A stretch of 5,297 nucleotides of DNA from DASWIP01 sp036397635 (GTDB taxonomy: Bacteria > Actinomycetota > AC-67). A program made the position numbers and the translations under genes. The notes under the pieces were generated by a model. That model worked only from the letters and a program-made list of their open reading frames with translations. It was not told where the DNA came from and did not search any database. This document shows, piece by piece, positions 1-5,027 of this stretch; the stretch's first letter is position 1, and the number at the start of each line of letters is the position of its first letter. Where the stretch lies: the NCBI GenBank assembly GCA_036397635.1, contig DASWIP010000029.1, positions 1 through 5,297 of the forward strand. Direction: 5' to 3'.

Positions 1-1330
1 CATCGATGTCGCGTGCCGGCACCTCGGCGTTGCAGGCGAGGCCCAGCGCGCGCCAGCGCTCGCGCTGGCGCGCGCGAGCCGCCGCGACCCGCTCGGCCAC
101 CACGGCGGACGGATCGCCCTCAGGCTGGCCGAACAGCTGCCGTTTCGCGAGCCGGGCGACCTCGACGGCCACATCTATCCGGTCGGCGATGGGCCCGCTC
201 ATCCGTTCGCGATAGCCCGCTACCGCCCCGGGCATACACACACACGGCTTGACCGCGTCGCCGAGGTGTCCGCACGGGCATGGGTTCGACGCCGCGATCA
301 GCTGGAATCGCGCGGGGAACGTCACCGCCCAGCGTGAGCGCACGACGGTGATGCAGCCGTCCTCGAGCGGTTGCCGCAGCGCGTCGAGCACCTGCCGCCG
401 GAACTCCCCGTACTCATCCAAGAAGAGGATGCCTCGATGGGCCAACGAGATCTCGCCCGGGAACGGCATCCCGCTGCCGCCACCGACCAGACCGGTCATC
501 GAACCTGAATGGTGCGGTGCACGGAACGGCCTGCGAGTGATCAGCGGACGGTCCGGCGGAAGCAGCCCGGTGACCGAGTAGATCCGGGTGACTTCGAACG
601 CTTCCGCTTCGGTCATCGGCGGCAGCACGCCACCGATCCGGCGCGCGAGCATCGTCTTACCACCCCCCGGCGGGCCCAAGAACAGCAGGTTGTGCCCGCC
701 CGCGGCAGCGATCTCAAGCGCGCGTTTCGGCTGCACCTGGCCCCGCACGTCCGACAGGTCAACGTCGTCGGTCGTGTCGGCGACCGGGGCGGATGAACCG
801 TCCCACTGCTCGAGCAGCGCGTCCCCCCGCAGGAACCGGACGGCTTGGCTGAGATGCTCGACGGGCAGGACTTCGGCGCCGCTGACCAACGAGGCCTCGG
901 GCGCGTTCGCCGTCGCGACCAGGATCCGCTTGTTCCCTTCCGCAACCGCAGCCACGACAGCGGGGAGCACGCCCCGGACTGCGCGCACCGAGCCGTCGAG
1001 GCTCAGCTCGCCGAGCACGGCAAAGCCGGCGAGCTGCTCGGGCCGGATCCGGCCGTTCGCCGCCAGCACCCCGAGCGCCATCGCGAGATCGAAGCTGGAA
1101 CCGGCCTTGCGCAGGTGCGCGGGCGAGAGGTTCACGGTGACGCGCCTCAGCGGGAACTCCTCGCGTGAGGCCTGGATGGCTGCGCGCACGCGCTCGCGCG
1201 CCTCCTGGATCGACGGGTCGGGCAAGCCGACGATCGTGAACACCGGCAGCCCTTGGGCGAGACTCACCTCCACGTCGATCGGGTAGCCCTCCATCCCGAC
1301 CAGGGCGACGCTGGCGACCCGCGCGATCAT
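1..1330 (-). CDS. comM: ComM/YifB-family Mg-chelatase-like AAA+ ATPase, C-terminus cut by window edge
   Basis: 443 complete codons are visible; family members are about 500 residues, so the C-terminal part is missing. The N-terminal ChlI-type domain (about residues 1-170) carries the family signature VGLPDPSIQEARERVRAAI and a VNLSPAHLRKAGSSFDLAMALG block. The AAA+ domain follows: Walker A GPPGGGKT at 219-226, Walker B ILFLDE ending at D305-E306, and a Cys-rich segment NPCPCG...PCVC with Cys at 351, 353, 363 and 365, then SGPIADRID at 378-386. The ATG directly follows the yraN TAG and has a GGAGG 11 nt upstream. In Gammaproteobacteria, ComM is a hexameric helicase that promotes branch migration during natural transformation; in Actinobacteria the role is not established. 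Small departures from the usual family sequence are GPPGGGKT (often GPPGTGKT or GPPGSGKT) and LDEYGEF (usually LDELPEF). The family call is firm; a role in transformation is inference. Confidence 0.96.
   Translation of the reverse strand, partial: MIARVASVALVGMEGYPIDVEVSLAQGLPVFTIVGLPDPSIQEARERVRAAIQASREEFPLRRVTVNLSPAHLRKAGSSFDLAMALGVLAANGRIRPEQLAGFAVLGELSLDGSVRAVRGVLPAVVAAVAEGNKRILVATANAPEASLVSGAEVLPVEHLSQAVRFLRGDALLEQWDGSSAPVADTTDDVDLSDVRGQVQPKRALEIAAAGGHNLLFLGPPGGGKTMLARRIGGVLPPMTEAEAFEVTRIYSVTGLLPPDRPLITRRPFRAPHHSGSMTGLVGGGSGMPFPGEISLAHRGILFLDEYGEFRRQVLDALRQPLEDGCITVVRSRWAVTFPARFQLIAASNPCPCGHLGDAVKPCVCMPGAVAGYRERMSGPIADRIDVAVEVARLAKRQLFGQPEGDPSAVVAERVAAARARQRERWRALGLACNAEVPARDID
46..75. 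repeat. Perfect 14-bp inverted repeat inside the comM reading frame
   Basis: Bases 46-59 are the exact reverse complement of 62-75, leaving only TC at the centre. As a physical hairpin this is a 13-bp, almost all-GC stem with a 4-nt loop. It encodes an Arg-rich stretch (RARQRERWRA), and GC-rich Arg codons make such symmetry more likely by chance. No T-run follows on either strand, so it does not look like an intrinsic terminator. Confidence 0.75.
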
Positions 1331-1681
1331 CTAGAACGCGTCCTCCAGGTGGCGCACCCGGTAGCCGCGACCCTCGGGGACGACCTCGATCACGTCGAAG
1401 CGGACCGCGCGCGCGCCGGCGCGATTCTCGGTCAGGTAACGCACCGCCATCGAGCGGATCCGGCGCTGCTTGGTGTAGGTGACCGCCTCGGCGGGGATCC
1501 CGAACGCGCGCGAGCGCCGGGTCTTGACCTCGACGAAGGCGAGCACGCCGCCGCGCGACGCGATCAGGTCGATCTCCCCCTCGCGGTAGCGGACGTTGCG
1601 GTCGACGATCTGATAGCCGCGCGCGCTCAGGTACGTGGCGGCGACATCCTCGCCCGTCCGTCCCAGTTCGTTGCGCAGCAT
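1331..1681 (-). CDS. yraN: YraN family protein (UPF0102), predicted endonuclease-like fold
   Basis: The 116-residue length is normal for the family. It has the restriction-endonuclease-like core: LGRTGEDVAATYL near the N-terminus (E11 in the conserved G-x-x-G-E), GEIDLIA at 35-41 with D38, and FVEVKTR at 49-55 with E51 and K53, matching the E...D...ExK arrangement of this nuclease-like superfamily. The FGIPAEAV segment and the following basic stretch (KQRRIRSMAVRYL) are also typical. The biochemical role is unproven; structural similarity to Holliday-junction resolvases suggests nucleic-acid processing. The ATG is preceded by an in-frame TAG only four codons upstream, so there is almost no freedom in the start. 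No clear Shine-Dalgarno is visible. The stop codon abuts the comM ATG in the same frame, and the pair is almost certainly co-transcribed. Confidence 0.95.
   Translation of the reverse strand: MLRNELGRTGEDVAATYLSARGYQIVDRNVRYREGEIDLIASRGGVLAFVEVKTRRSRAFGIPAEAVTYTKQRRIRSMAVRYLTENRAGARAVRFDVIEVVPEGRGYRVRHLEDAF
1342..1346 (-). promoter_or_regulatory. Shine-Dalgarno (GGAGG) for comM, inside the yraN 3' end
   Basis: The minus strand reads TGGAGGA within the last codons of yraN, with 11 nt between GGAGG and the comM ATG at 1330-1328. This supports initiation at that ATG and efficient reinitiation after yraN termination. Confidence 0.6.
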
Positions 1682-1812
1682 CGCAGCGCGACGCTACGAC
1701 GAAGCGGGGGACCTCACCAGGGCTCGAACGGCGCGCGCGACGCAAGGCGCGCGATCACACCCAAAGAAATACGGGAGATCGGTCTCGAGCAGCGCAATCC
1801 CGTCGCGCACGC

Positions 1813-1926
1813 TCAGCCGCGCGCGGCCCAGATCACCAGGGCGACCAACGCAGCCGCGGTCAGCACGAGCATGGTGATGTCGAGCACCTTCGTGCCGCGA
1901 TACTTACGGAGCGGGTTGTAGCCCAT
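1813..1926 (-). CDS. Small single-span membrane protein of unknown function (37 aa)
   Basis: An ATG at 1926-1924 opens a 37-codon frame ending in TGA at 1815-1813. The protein starts MGYNPLRKYRGTKVLD, is basic for its first 13 residues (R7, K8, R10, K13), then has a hydrophobic segment of about 17-18 residues (about 17-34, with LVLTAAALVALVIWA) and ends ARG. This is a plausible one-pass membrane protein with the basic N-terminus inside. I do not recognise a family. Supporting points are the clear polar-then-membrane architecture and GC-rich third positions with no rare-looking codons. Against it are the short length and a weak ribosome site (a GGAGCGG about 14 nt upstream); a TANNNT box close to the ATG could instead give a nearly leaderless transcript. 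It sits alone between DUF2469 and yraN. Confidence 0.62.
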   Translation of the reverse strand: MGYNPLRKYRGTKVLDITMLVLTAAALVALVIWAARG

Positions 1927-1936
1927 GTGCGTGTCG

Positions 1937-1942
1937 ATGCTA
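1937..1942 (-). promoter_or_regulatory. Possible -10 box (TAGCAT) for the small membrane protein
   Basis: The minus strand reads TAGCAT, fitting the actinobacterial TANNNT -10 pattern, with 8 nt between it and the ATG at 1926. Transcription would then start within a few bases of the start codon, a nearly leaderless mRNA, as is common in Actinobacteria. I see no convincing -35 element at the usual distance. This is a weak prediction from one short motif. Confidence 0.25.
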
Positions 1943-1960
1943 CCGCTCCGTCGCGTGCGC

Positions 1961-2053
1961 CCGCTCGGTTCCATTCACCCACCGCGGGTCGAAGGACCCG
2001 CTCGGTTCGCTTCGCCCTTCACGGAACGAAACACTGCTCGGTTCGATTCACCG
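1961..2053. repeat. Three imperfect 20-nt direct repeats, spaced 36-37 nt
   Basis: Copies begin at 1961, 1998 and 2034, with plus-strand consensus CYGCTCGGTTCSMTTCRCCS. All three share an identical GCTCGGTTC core (1963, 2000, 2036). Pairwise they match at 16-17 of 20 positions. The start-to-start distances of 37 and 36 nt are close to 3.5 helical turns. They lie entirely in the gap between the DUF2469 stop and the microprotein start. They could be protein-binding sites or a decayed intergenic repeat family. Confidence 0.6.
1984..2001 (-). terminator. GC-rich hairpin, possible terminator of the lepB-rnhB-DUF2469 operon
   Basis: A perfect 7-bp inverted repeat (GCGGGTC / GACCCGC) encloses a 4-nt loop, CTTC on the minus strand. 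It lies 120 nt beyond the DUF2469 stop and 58 nt before the microprotein ATG, where a terminator would be expected. No U-run follows, so termination is uncertain; tract-less hairpin terminators have been proposed in high-GC Actinobacteria. It partly overlaps the middle direct repeat and could instead be part of that element. Confidence 0.4.
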
Positions 2054-2120
2054 GCAGGGAAACGGCGCCCAACTTCGGAGAACCGGCATGAACGACGGGG
2101 CGGCGAAAGCGGGGAACGCG

Positions 2121-2438
2121 CTAGTTCAGCCCTTCCGGCGAGTCTGGCACCCCACCGGGTTTCAGTTCTTCGACGTTGACGTCGGCGAAGGTCATGATGC
2201 GCACGCTCGCAACGAAGCGGTTCTGCCGGTACATGTCCCAGACCCACGCGTCGTTGAGCTGCACCTCGAAGTAGGTATCCGGCCCTTCGGTGTGCTGGGT
2301 CAGCTTCACCTCGTTCGCGAGGTAGAACCGCTTGTCGGTCTCGATGACGTACCGGAACATACTCAGCACGTCCCGGTACTCGCGGTACAGGGCCAGCTCG
2401 ACCTCGGCCTCGTACTTCTCCAGGTCGTCGACGCTCAT
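2121..2438 (-). CDS. DUF2469 family protein, Actinobacteria-specific
   Basis: The 105-residue protein begins MSVDDLEKYEAEVELALYRE and contains the family hallmarks YVIETDKRFYLANEV, an AWVWDMYR block near residues 68-75 and the VRIMTFADVNVEEL C-terminal block. It is clearly homologous to M. tuberculosis Rv2901c. No enzymatic function is known; it is a small, acidic, apparently soluble protein conserved next to rnhB across Actinobacteria. The frame stays open further upstream to 2543, but the ATG at 2438-2436 is preferred because homology begins there, it overlaps the rnhB stop as ATGA, and a purine-rich GAGGAAGGGG ends 7 nt upstream. The overlap implies translational coupling to RNase HII. The C-terminus (KPGGVPDSPEGLN) is variable in the family. 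Confidence 0.95.
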   Translation of the reverse strand: MSVDDLEKYEAEVELALYREYRDVLSMFRYVIETDKRFYLANEVKLTQHTEGPDTYFEVQLNDAWVWDMYRQNRFVASVRIMTFADVNVEELKPGGVPDSPEGLN

Positions 2439-3100
2439 ACGGCGGCCCCTTCCTCGATCTGTTGCGTCATGTTGATCACATCGTCCAAGTCGAACAGGCT
2501 CCCCTGCCCCACACCCGCGAAGGACAGTCGATGCACCGCGCACGGCCCATGCGTGCGCAGCGCGCGCCAGTGCTCGGGCGTCGCGTAGCCCTTGTTCTGC
2601 TTGAACCCATACTCGGGGTGGCGGCGCGCGAGGTTGCGCATCATCCGGTCCCGGGTGGTCTTGGCGATGATCGAGGCCGCAGCGACGGCCGTCGAGACCA
2701 GGTCGCCCTTCTTGATCGACAGGGACGGGAATGGCGGCGGCGCGATCGGATATCCGTCGATCAGCAGGTACTCGGGCATGGGCCGCAGCCGCATCGCGGC
2801 CTCTCGAAGCGCGCGCAGGTTCGACCGGTGCAACCCTCGGCGGTCGATCGAGTCGTTGGGAACTCGCACGACCGAGATCGCCACCGCGCGCGCCTTGATC
2901 TCGACGGCGAGGCGCGCGCGCACGGCGGCGGTGAGCAACTTCGAGTCGGTCAGGCCCTCGATCGAGCAGCCTTCGGGCAGGATCACCGCCGCCGCGACCA
3001 GCGGGCCGGCCAGCGCGCCCCTTCCGGCCTCGTCGACCCCAGCGACGAGGGAGAATCCCGCCTCGCGCAGACGTTGTTCGAAGCGACCGTCGGGCTCCAC
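2435..3100 (-). CDS. rnhB: Ribonuclease HII
   Basis: RNase HII cleaves the RNA strand of RNA-DNA hybrids and single ribonucleotides misincorporated into DNA, starting ribonucleotide excision repair in the cytoplasm. The 221-residue protein has all four metal-binding catalytic acids: D23 and E24 in GVDEAGRGALAGP, D115 in YLLIDG, and D133 in SIKKGD. Also present are the AAASIIAKTTRDRMM helix (about 140-154) and the C-terminal YGFKQNKGYATPEHWRAL motif. The start is a GTG at 3100, leaving 20 residues before the first core strand as in mycobacterial homologues. Its ribosome site is poor (GGAG only 1 nt away), so expression may depend on coupling from lepB, whose stop is 56 nt upstream. The stop overlaps the DUF2469 start by 4 nt. 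The family call is secure. Confidence 0.98.
   Translation of the reverse strand: MEPDGRFEQRLREAGFSLVAGVDEAGRGALAGPLVAAAVILPEGCSIEGLTDSKLLTAAVRARLAVEIKARAVAISVVRVPNDSIDRRGLHRSNLRALREAAMRLRPMPEYLLIDGYPIAPPPFPSLSIKKGDLVSTAVAAASIIAKTTRDRMMRNLARRHPEYGFKQNKGYATPEHWRALRTHGPCAVHRLSFAGVGQGSLFDLDDVINMTQQIEEGAAV
2446..2455 (-). promoter_or_regulatory. Shine-Dalgarno-like tract deciding the DUF2469 start
   Basis: The minus strand reads GAGGAAGGGG within the last codons of rnhB, ending 7 nt before the ATG at 2438. It is the strongest ribosome-binding sequence I see in the window and supports this start over the longer open frame. Confidence 0.6.
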
Positions 3101-3156
3101 GCTCCGCAGGATACCCCGGGGGCCCGGCAGGGTCCCGAGCCGCCCATCGGGCCTGG

Positions 3157-4116
3157 TCAGGTCCGCCGTCGTCGGATCAGGGCAGCGCCGGCGAGTGCGA
3201 ACGCGGCCATCCCGACCGCAGCGGTCGTCGTGTCGTACGAGGGCGTCCGGAAGAAGCTGAACCGGCTGACCGGCCAGATGCGGACGAACGCCTTGCCGAC
3301 GATGTCCCTCTTCGCGATGGTCCCGAGCACCGTCCGGCTGTCCGCCGAGTTGTCGCGGTTGTCACCCATCACGAAGAAGGACTCCGGCGGGACCGTGAAC
3401 GGGCCGAACGATGAATCCTCCTGAGGATCATGCTCGGCGAGATACGGTTCTCTGAGCTGGAACCGTTCCCCCTCGGTCGTGGTGATGAACACTCCGCCCT
3501 GCTCGGTGAGTTCGACGGTTTCGCCCGGCAGCCCGATCACGCGCTTGATGAAGTCTCTCTGCGCGTCCGATGGCGCACCGAGCCCTTCGGTGATCACGTC
3601 GCGCACGCGCTCGAGGAACGAGCGGGCGCGCTCGTCCCTCTCGCCGACGAAGACGATGATCTCGCCGCGGCGCGGGTCACGGATGCGATACACGATCTTG
3701 TTCACGAGCACGCGGTCGTGGGTGATCAGGGTCGGCACCATCGACTCGGAGGGGATGTAGAAGGCCTGGATGAAGAAGGTCTTGATCAGCATGGCGAGCC
3801 CGAACGCGATCAAGATCAGGATCGGCAGCTCGCGCAGGAACGAACCCTTCTTCTTCGGCTTGAGGGTCTTCGTCTGCTCCGGCGCCTCCGGCGGCGTGAT
3901 GTCTCCGAACGGCGCGCGCGCGGTCGTGACCGACGCTTCGGCAGACTCGTCGGCCGAACCTTCGGCACCTCCCTCATTCCCGATCCACCGTGCGGTGGGC
4001 GGCCGGGCTGGGGCGACGTCCGGCGGCTGTCGAAACGCGTCGGCCTCGCCGGCAGGCTCGTGGGACGTGTCGGGCCGGTCTTCGGGCTCGCCCGAACGTT
4101 GATCGTGCTCGGTCAT
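3157..4116 (-). CDS. lepB: Type I signal peptidase, second (downstream) tandem copy, with long N-terminal extension
   Basis: This membrane serine protease cleaves signal peptides from secreted proteins on the outer face of the cytoplasmic membrane, using a Ser-Lys dyad. The 319 residues begin with about 90 polar, Pro/Glu/Ala-rich residues (predicted disordered, cytoplasmic), then KPKKKGSFLREL, one membrane segment (about 97-116), box B PSESMVPT with catalytic S125, the DRVLVNK box, RDPRRGE, FIKRVIGLPGE with catalytic K191, and GDNRDNSADSR at 251-261. The C-terminus has a second hydrophobic stretch (about 298-314) followed by RRRR, so both ends may be membrane-anchored with tails inside; several Streptomyces Sip peptidases have a similar C-terminal segment. 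I saw no downstream in-frame start that would remove the extension. It starts 28 nt after the upstream copy, with no clear Shine-Dalgarno. Confidence 0.96.
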   Translation of the reverse strand: MTEHDQRSGEPEDRPDTSHEPAGEADAFRQPPDVAPARPPTARWIGNEGGAEGSADESAEASVTTARAPFGDITPPEAPEQTKTLKPKKKGSFLRELPILILIAFGLAMLIKTFFIQAFYIPSESMVPTLITHDRVLVNKIVYRIRDPRRGEIIVFVGERDERARSFLERVRDVITEGLGAPSDAQRDFIKRVIGLPGETVELTEQGGVFITTTEGERFQLREPYLAEHDPQEDSSFGPFTVPPESFFVMGDNRDNSADSRTVLGTIAKRDIVGKAFVRIWPVSRFSFFRTPSYDTTTAAVGMAAFALAGAALIRRRRT

Positions 4117-4377
4117 CGCGGGCCAGCGTATCGTGAGCAGCGGCTCACCGGCGGATGCCCCGCCTCCACGGCCGTGAGCCGCCGGCCAGCACCAAGGCGA
4201 TGGCGGGCAGCGGCAGCAGGCCCTGAGCGGGGGCCGCTCCAGACGTCCGGCGCCTCGTCGCCTTCGGCGTCGTCGAGGGCTCGGGAGCGGACTCCCGTTG
4301 GGCCACCGGCCGGTACTCGGGAACGTTGAACAGGCCCAATCTGTTGGCCGGCCAGATGCGGACGAACGCCTTGCCGA
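3271..4377. repeat. 29-nt identical direct repeat shared by the two lepB genes (3271-3299 and 4349-4377)
   Basis: The two signal peptidase genes share an exact 29-nt block, 1078 nt apart, encoding the conserved IVGKAFVRIWP / IIGKAFVRIWP segment. It is in the same orientation and codon phase in both. Only the two end blocks are repeated; the sequence between them is the rest of the paralogous genes. Confidence 0.85.
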
Positions 4378-5005
4378 TGATGTCCGCGCGCGCGATCGGG
4401 CCCAGTGAGCTGCGGCTGTCCGACGAGTTACCGCGGTTGTCCCCCATCACGAAGTACGAATCCTCCGGGACGACGAATGGATCCTGGGCCGGGCCTTGGA
4501 CCTCTTGGTCGAAGATGTACGGCTCGTCCAACTGGAAGCGCACGCCGCCCGGCGGCGTGATGAAGACCCCTTGCTCGTCGACTTCGATGGTGTCGCCGGG
4601 CAGGCCGATGATCCGCTTGATGAAGTCCTTCTCGCCGCGCGGGGCTGAGACACCGAGCCCCTCGACCAGGAAGTCCACCACCTTCTGAACCAGCGAGCGA
4701 TCCTCGTCGAAGTGCTCGGCGATGAAGACGATCACCTCGCCACGACGCGGGTCGCGGAACCGATAGGCGAGCTTGTTTACCAAGACGCGATCCTTGATCT
4801 CCAGCGTCGGCACCATCGACTCGGACGGGATGAAGAACGCCTGCACGAGGAAGGTCTTGAGCAGCAGCGCGATTCCGAACGCGATGATCAGCAGCGCGGG
4901 AAGCTCGCGCAGGAACGCGAAAGGAGAGCGTTTCTCAGGGGGCGGGCCCGCCGACTCCGTCGGCCATTCGGCCTGGAGTGCGGGAGGATCGTGGACCTGT
5001 GTCAT
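4145..5005 (-). CDS. lepB: Type I signal peptidase, first (upstream) tandem copy
   Basis: The 286-residue paralogue of the next gene has the same architecture. A short 26-residue N-terminus precedes FAFLRELPALL and the membrane segment (about 35-52). Then come PSESMVPT with catalytic S63, the DRVLVNK box, RDPRRGE, FIKRIIGLPGD with catalytic K130, and GDNRGNSSDSR at 188-198. The last motif has Gly at 192 where Asp is usual, but the Ser, Asp and Arg positions expected to support catalysis (S194, D196, R198) are kept, so it should be active. The C-terminus (about 262-275) is weakly hydrophobic and ends RPWRRGIRR, a possible short second anchor. The ATG at 5005 lies 22 nt after the upstream stop. 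The frame stays open to about 5263, but that extension is an Arg-rich mirror of the neighbour's Glu/Ala repeat and is not real protein. Confidence 0.96.
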   Translation of the reverse strand: MTQVHDPPALQAEWPTESAGPPPEKRSPFAFLRELPALLIIAFGIALLLKTFLVQAFFIPSESMVPTLEIKDRVLVNKLAYRFRDPRRGEVIVFIAEHFDEDRSLVQKVVDFLVEGLGVSAPRGEKDFIKRIIGLPGDTIEVDEQGVFITPPGGVRFQLDEPYIFDQEVQGPAQDPFVVPEDSYFVMGDNRGNSSDSRSSLGPIARADIIGKAFVRIWPANRLGLFNVPEYRPVAQRESAPEPSTTPKATRRRTSGAAPAQGLLPLPAIALVLAGGSRPWRRGIRR

Positions 5006-5027
5006 CCGCCGGAGCGAGCGAACCGCG

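Noticed and set aside
588..1286. Plus-strand open frames antisense to comM, yraN, rnhB and the lepB genes
   Set aside because: All are low-complexity Arg/Ser/Ala/His-rich antisense shadows of high-GC coding sequence, without recognisable motifs or plausible ribosome sites.
759..1745. Long minus-strand open frame of 328 codons overlapping yraN and comM
   Set aside because: It is an Arg/Gly/Ala-rich shadow frame typical of high-GC DNA; the true frames carry YraN and ComM motifs.
1734..1753. CGCGCG inverted repeat between the microprotein and yraN as a terminator
   Set aside because: The stem is only 6 bp, each arm is self-complementary, the loop is 8 nt and no T-run follows, so it is likely chance in GC-rich sequence.
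2034..2060. tRNA-like T-arm (GGTTCGATTCACC)
   Set aside because: The loop resembles a T-loop, but the flanking five bases do not pair and no acceptor, D or anticodon arm can be drawn around it.
2439..2543. 35-residue N-terminal extension of the DUF2469 protein
   Set aside because: It lies wholly inside rnhB in another frame, has no homology, and the internal ATG has a good Shine-Dalgarno and an ATGA overlap with the rnhB stop.
3101..3156. CCCCGGGG palindrome in the lepB-rnhB gap as an operator or terminator
   Set aside because: It is short, isolated and expected by chance at this GC content; the gap is only 56 nt within a probable operon.
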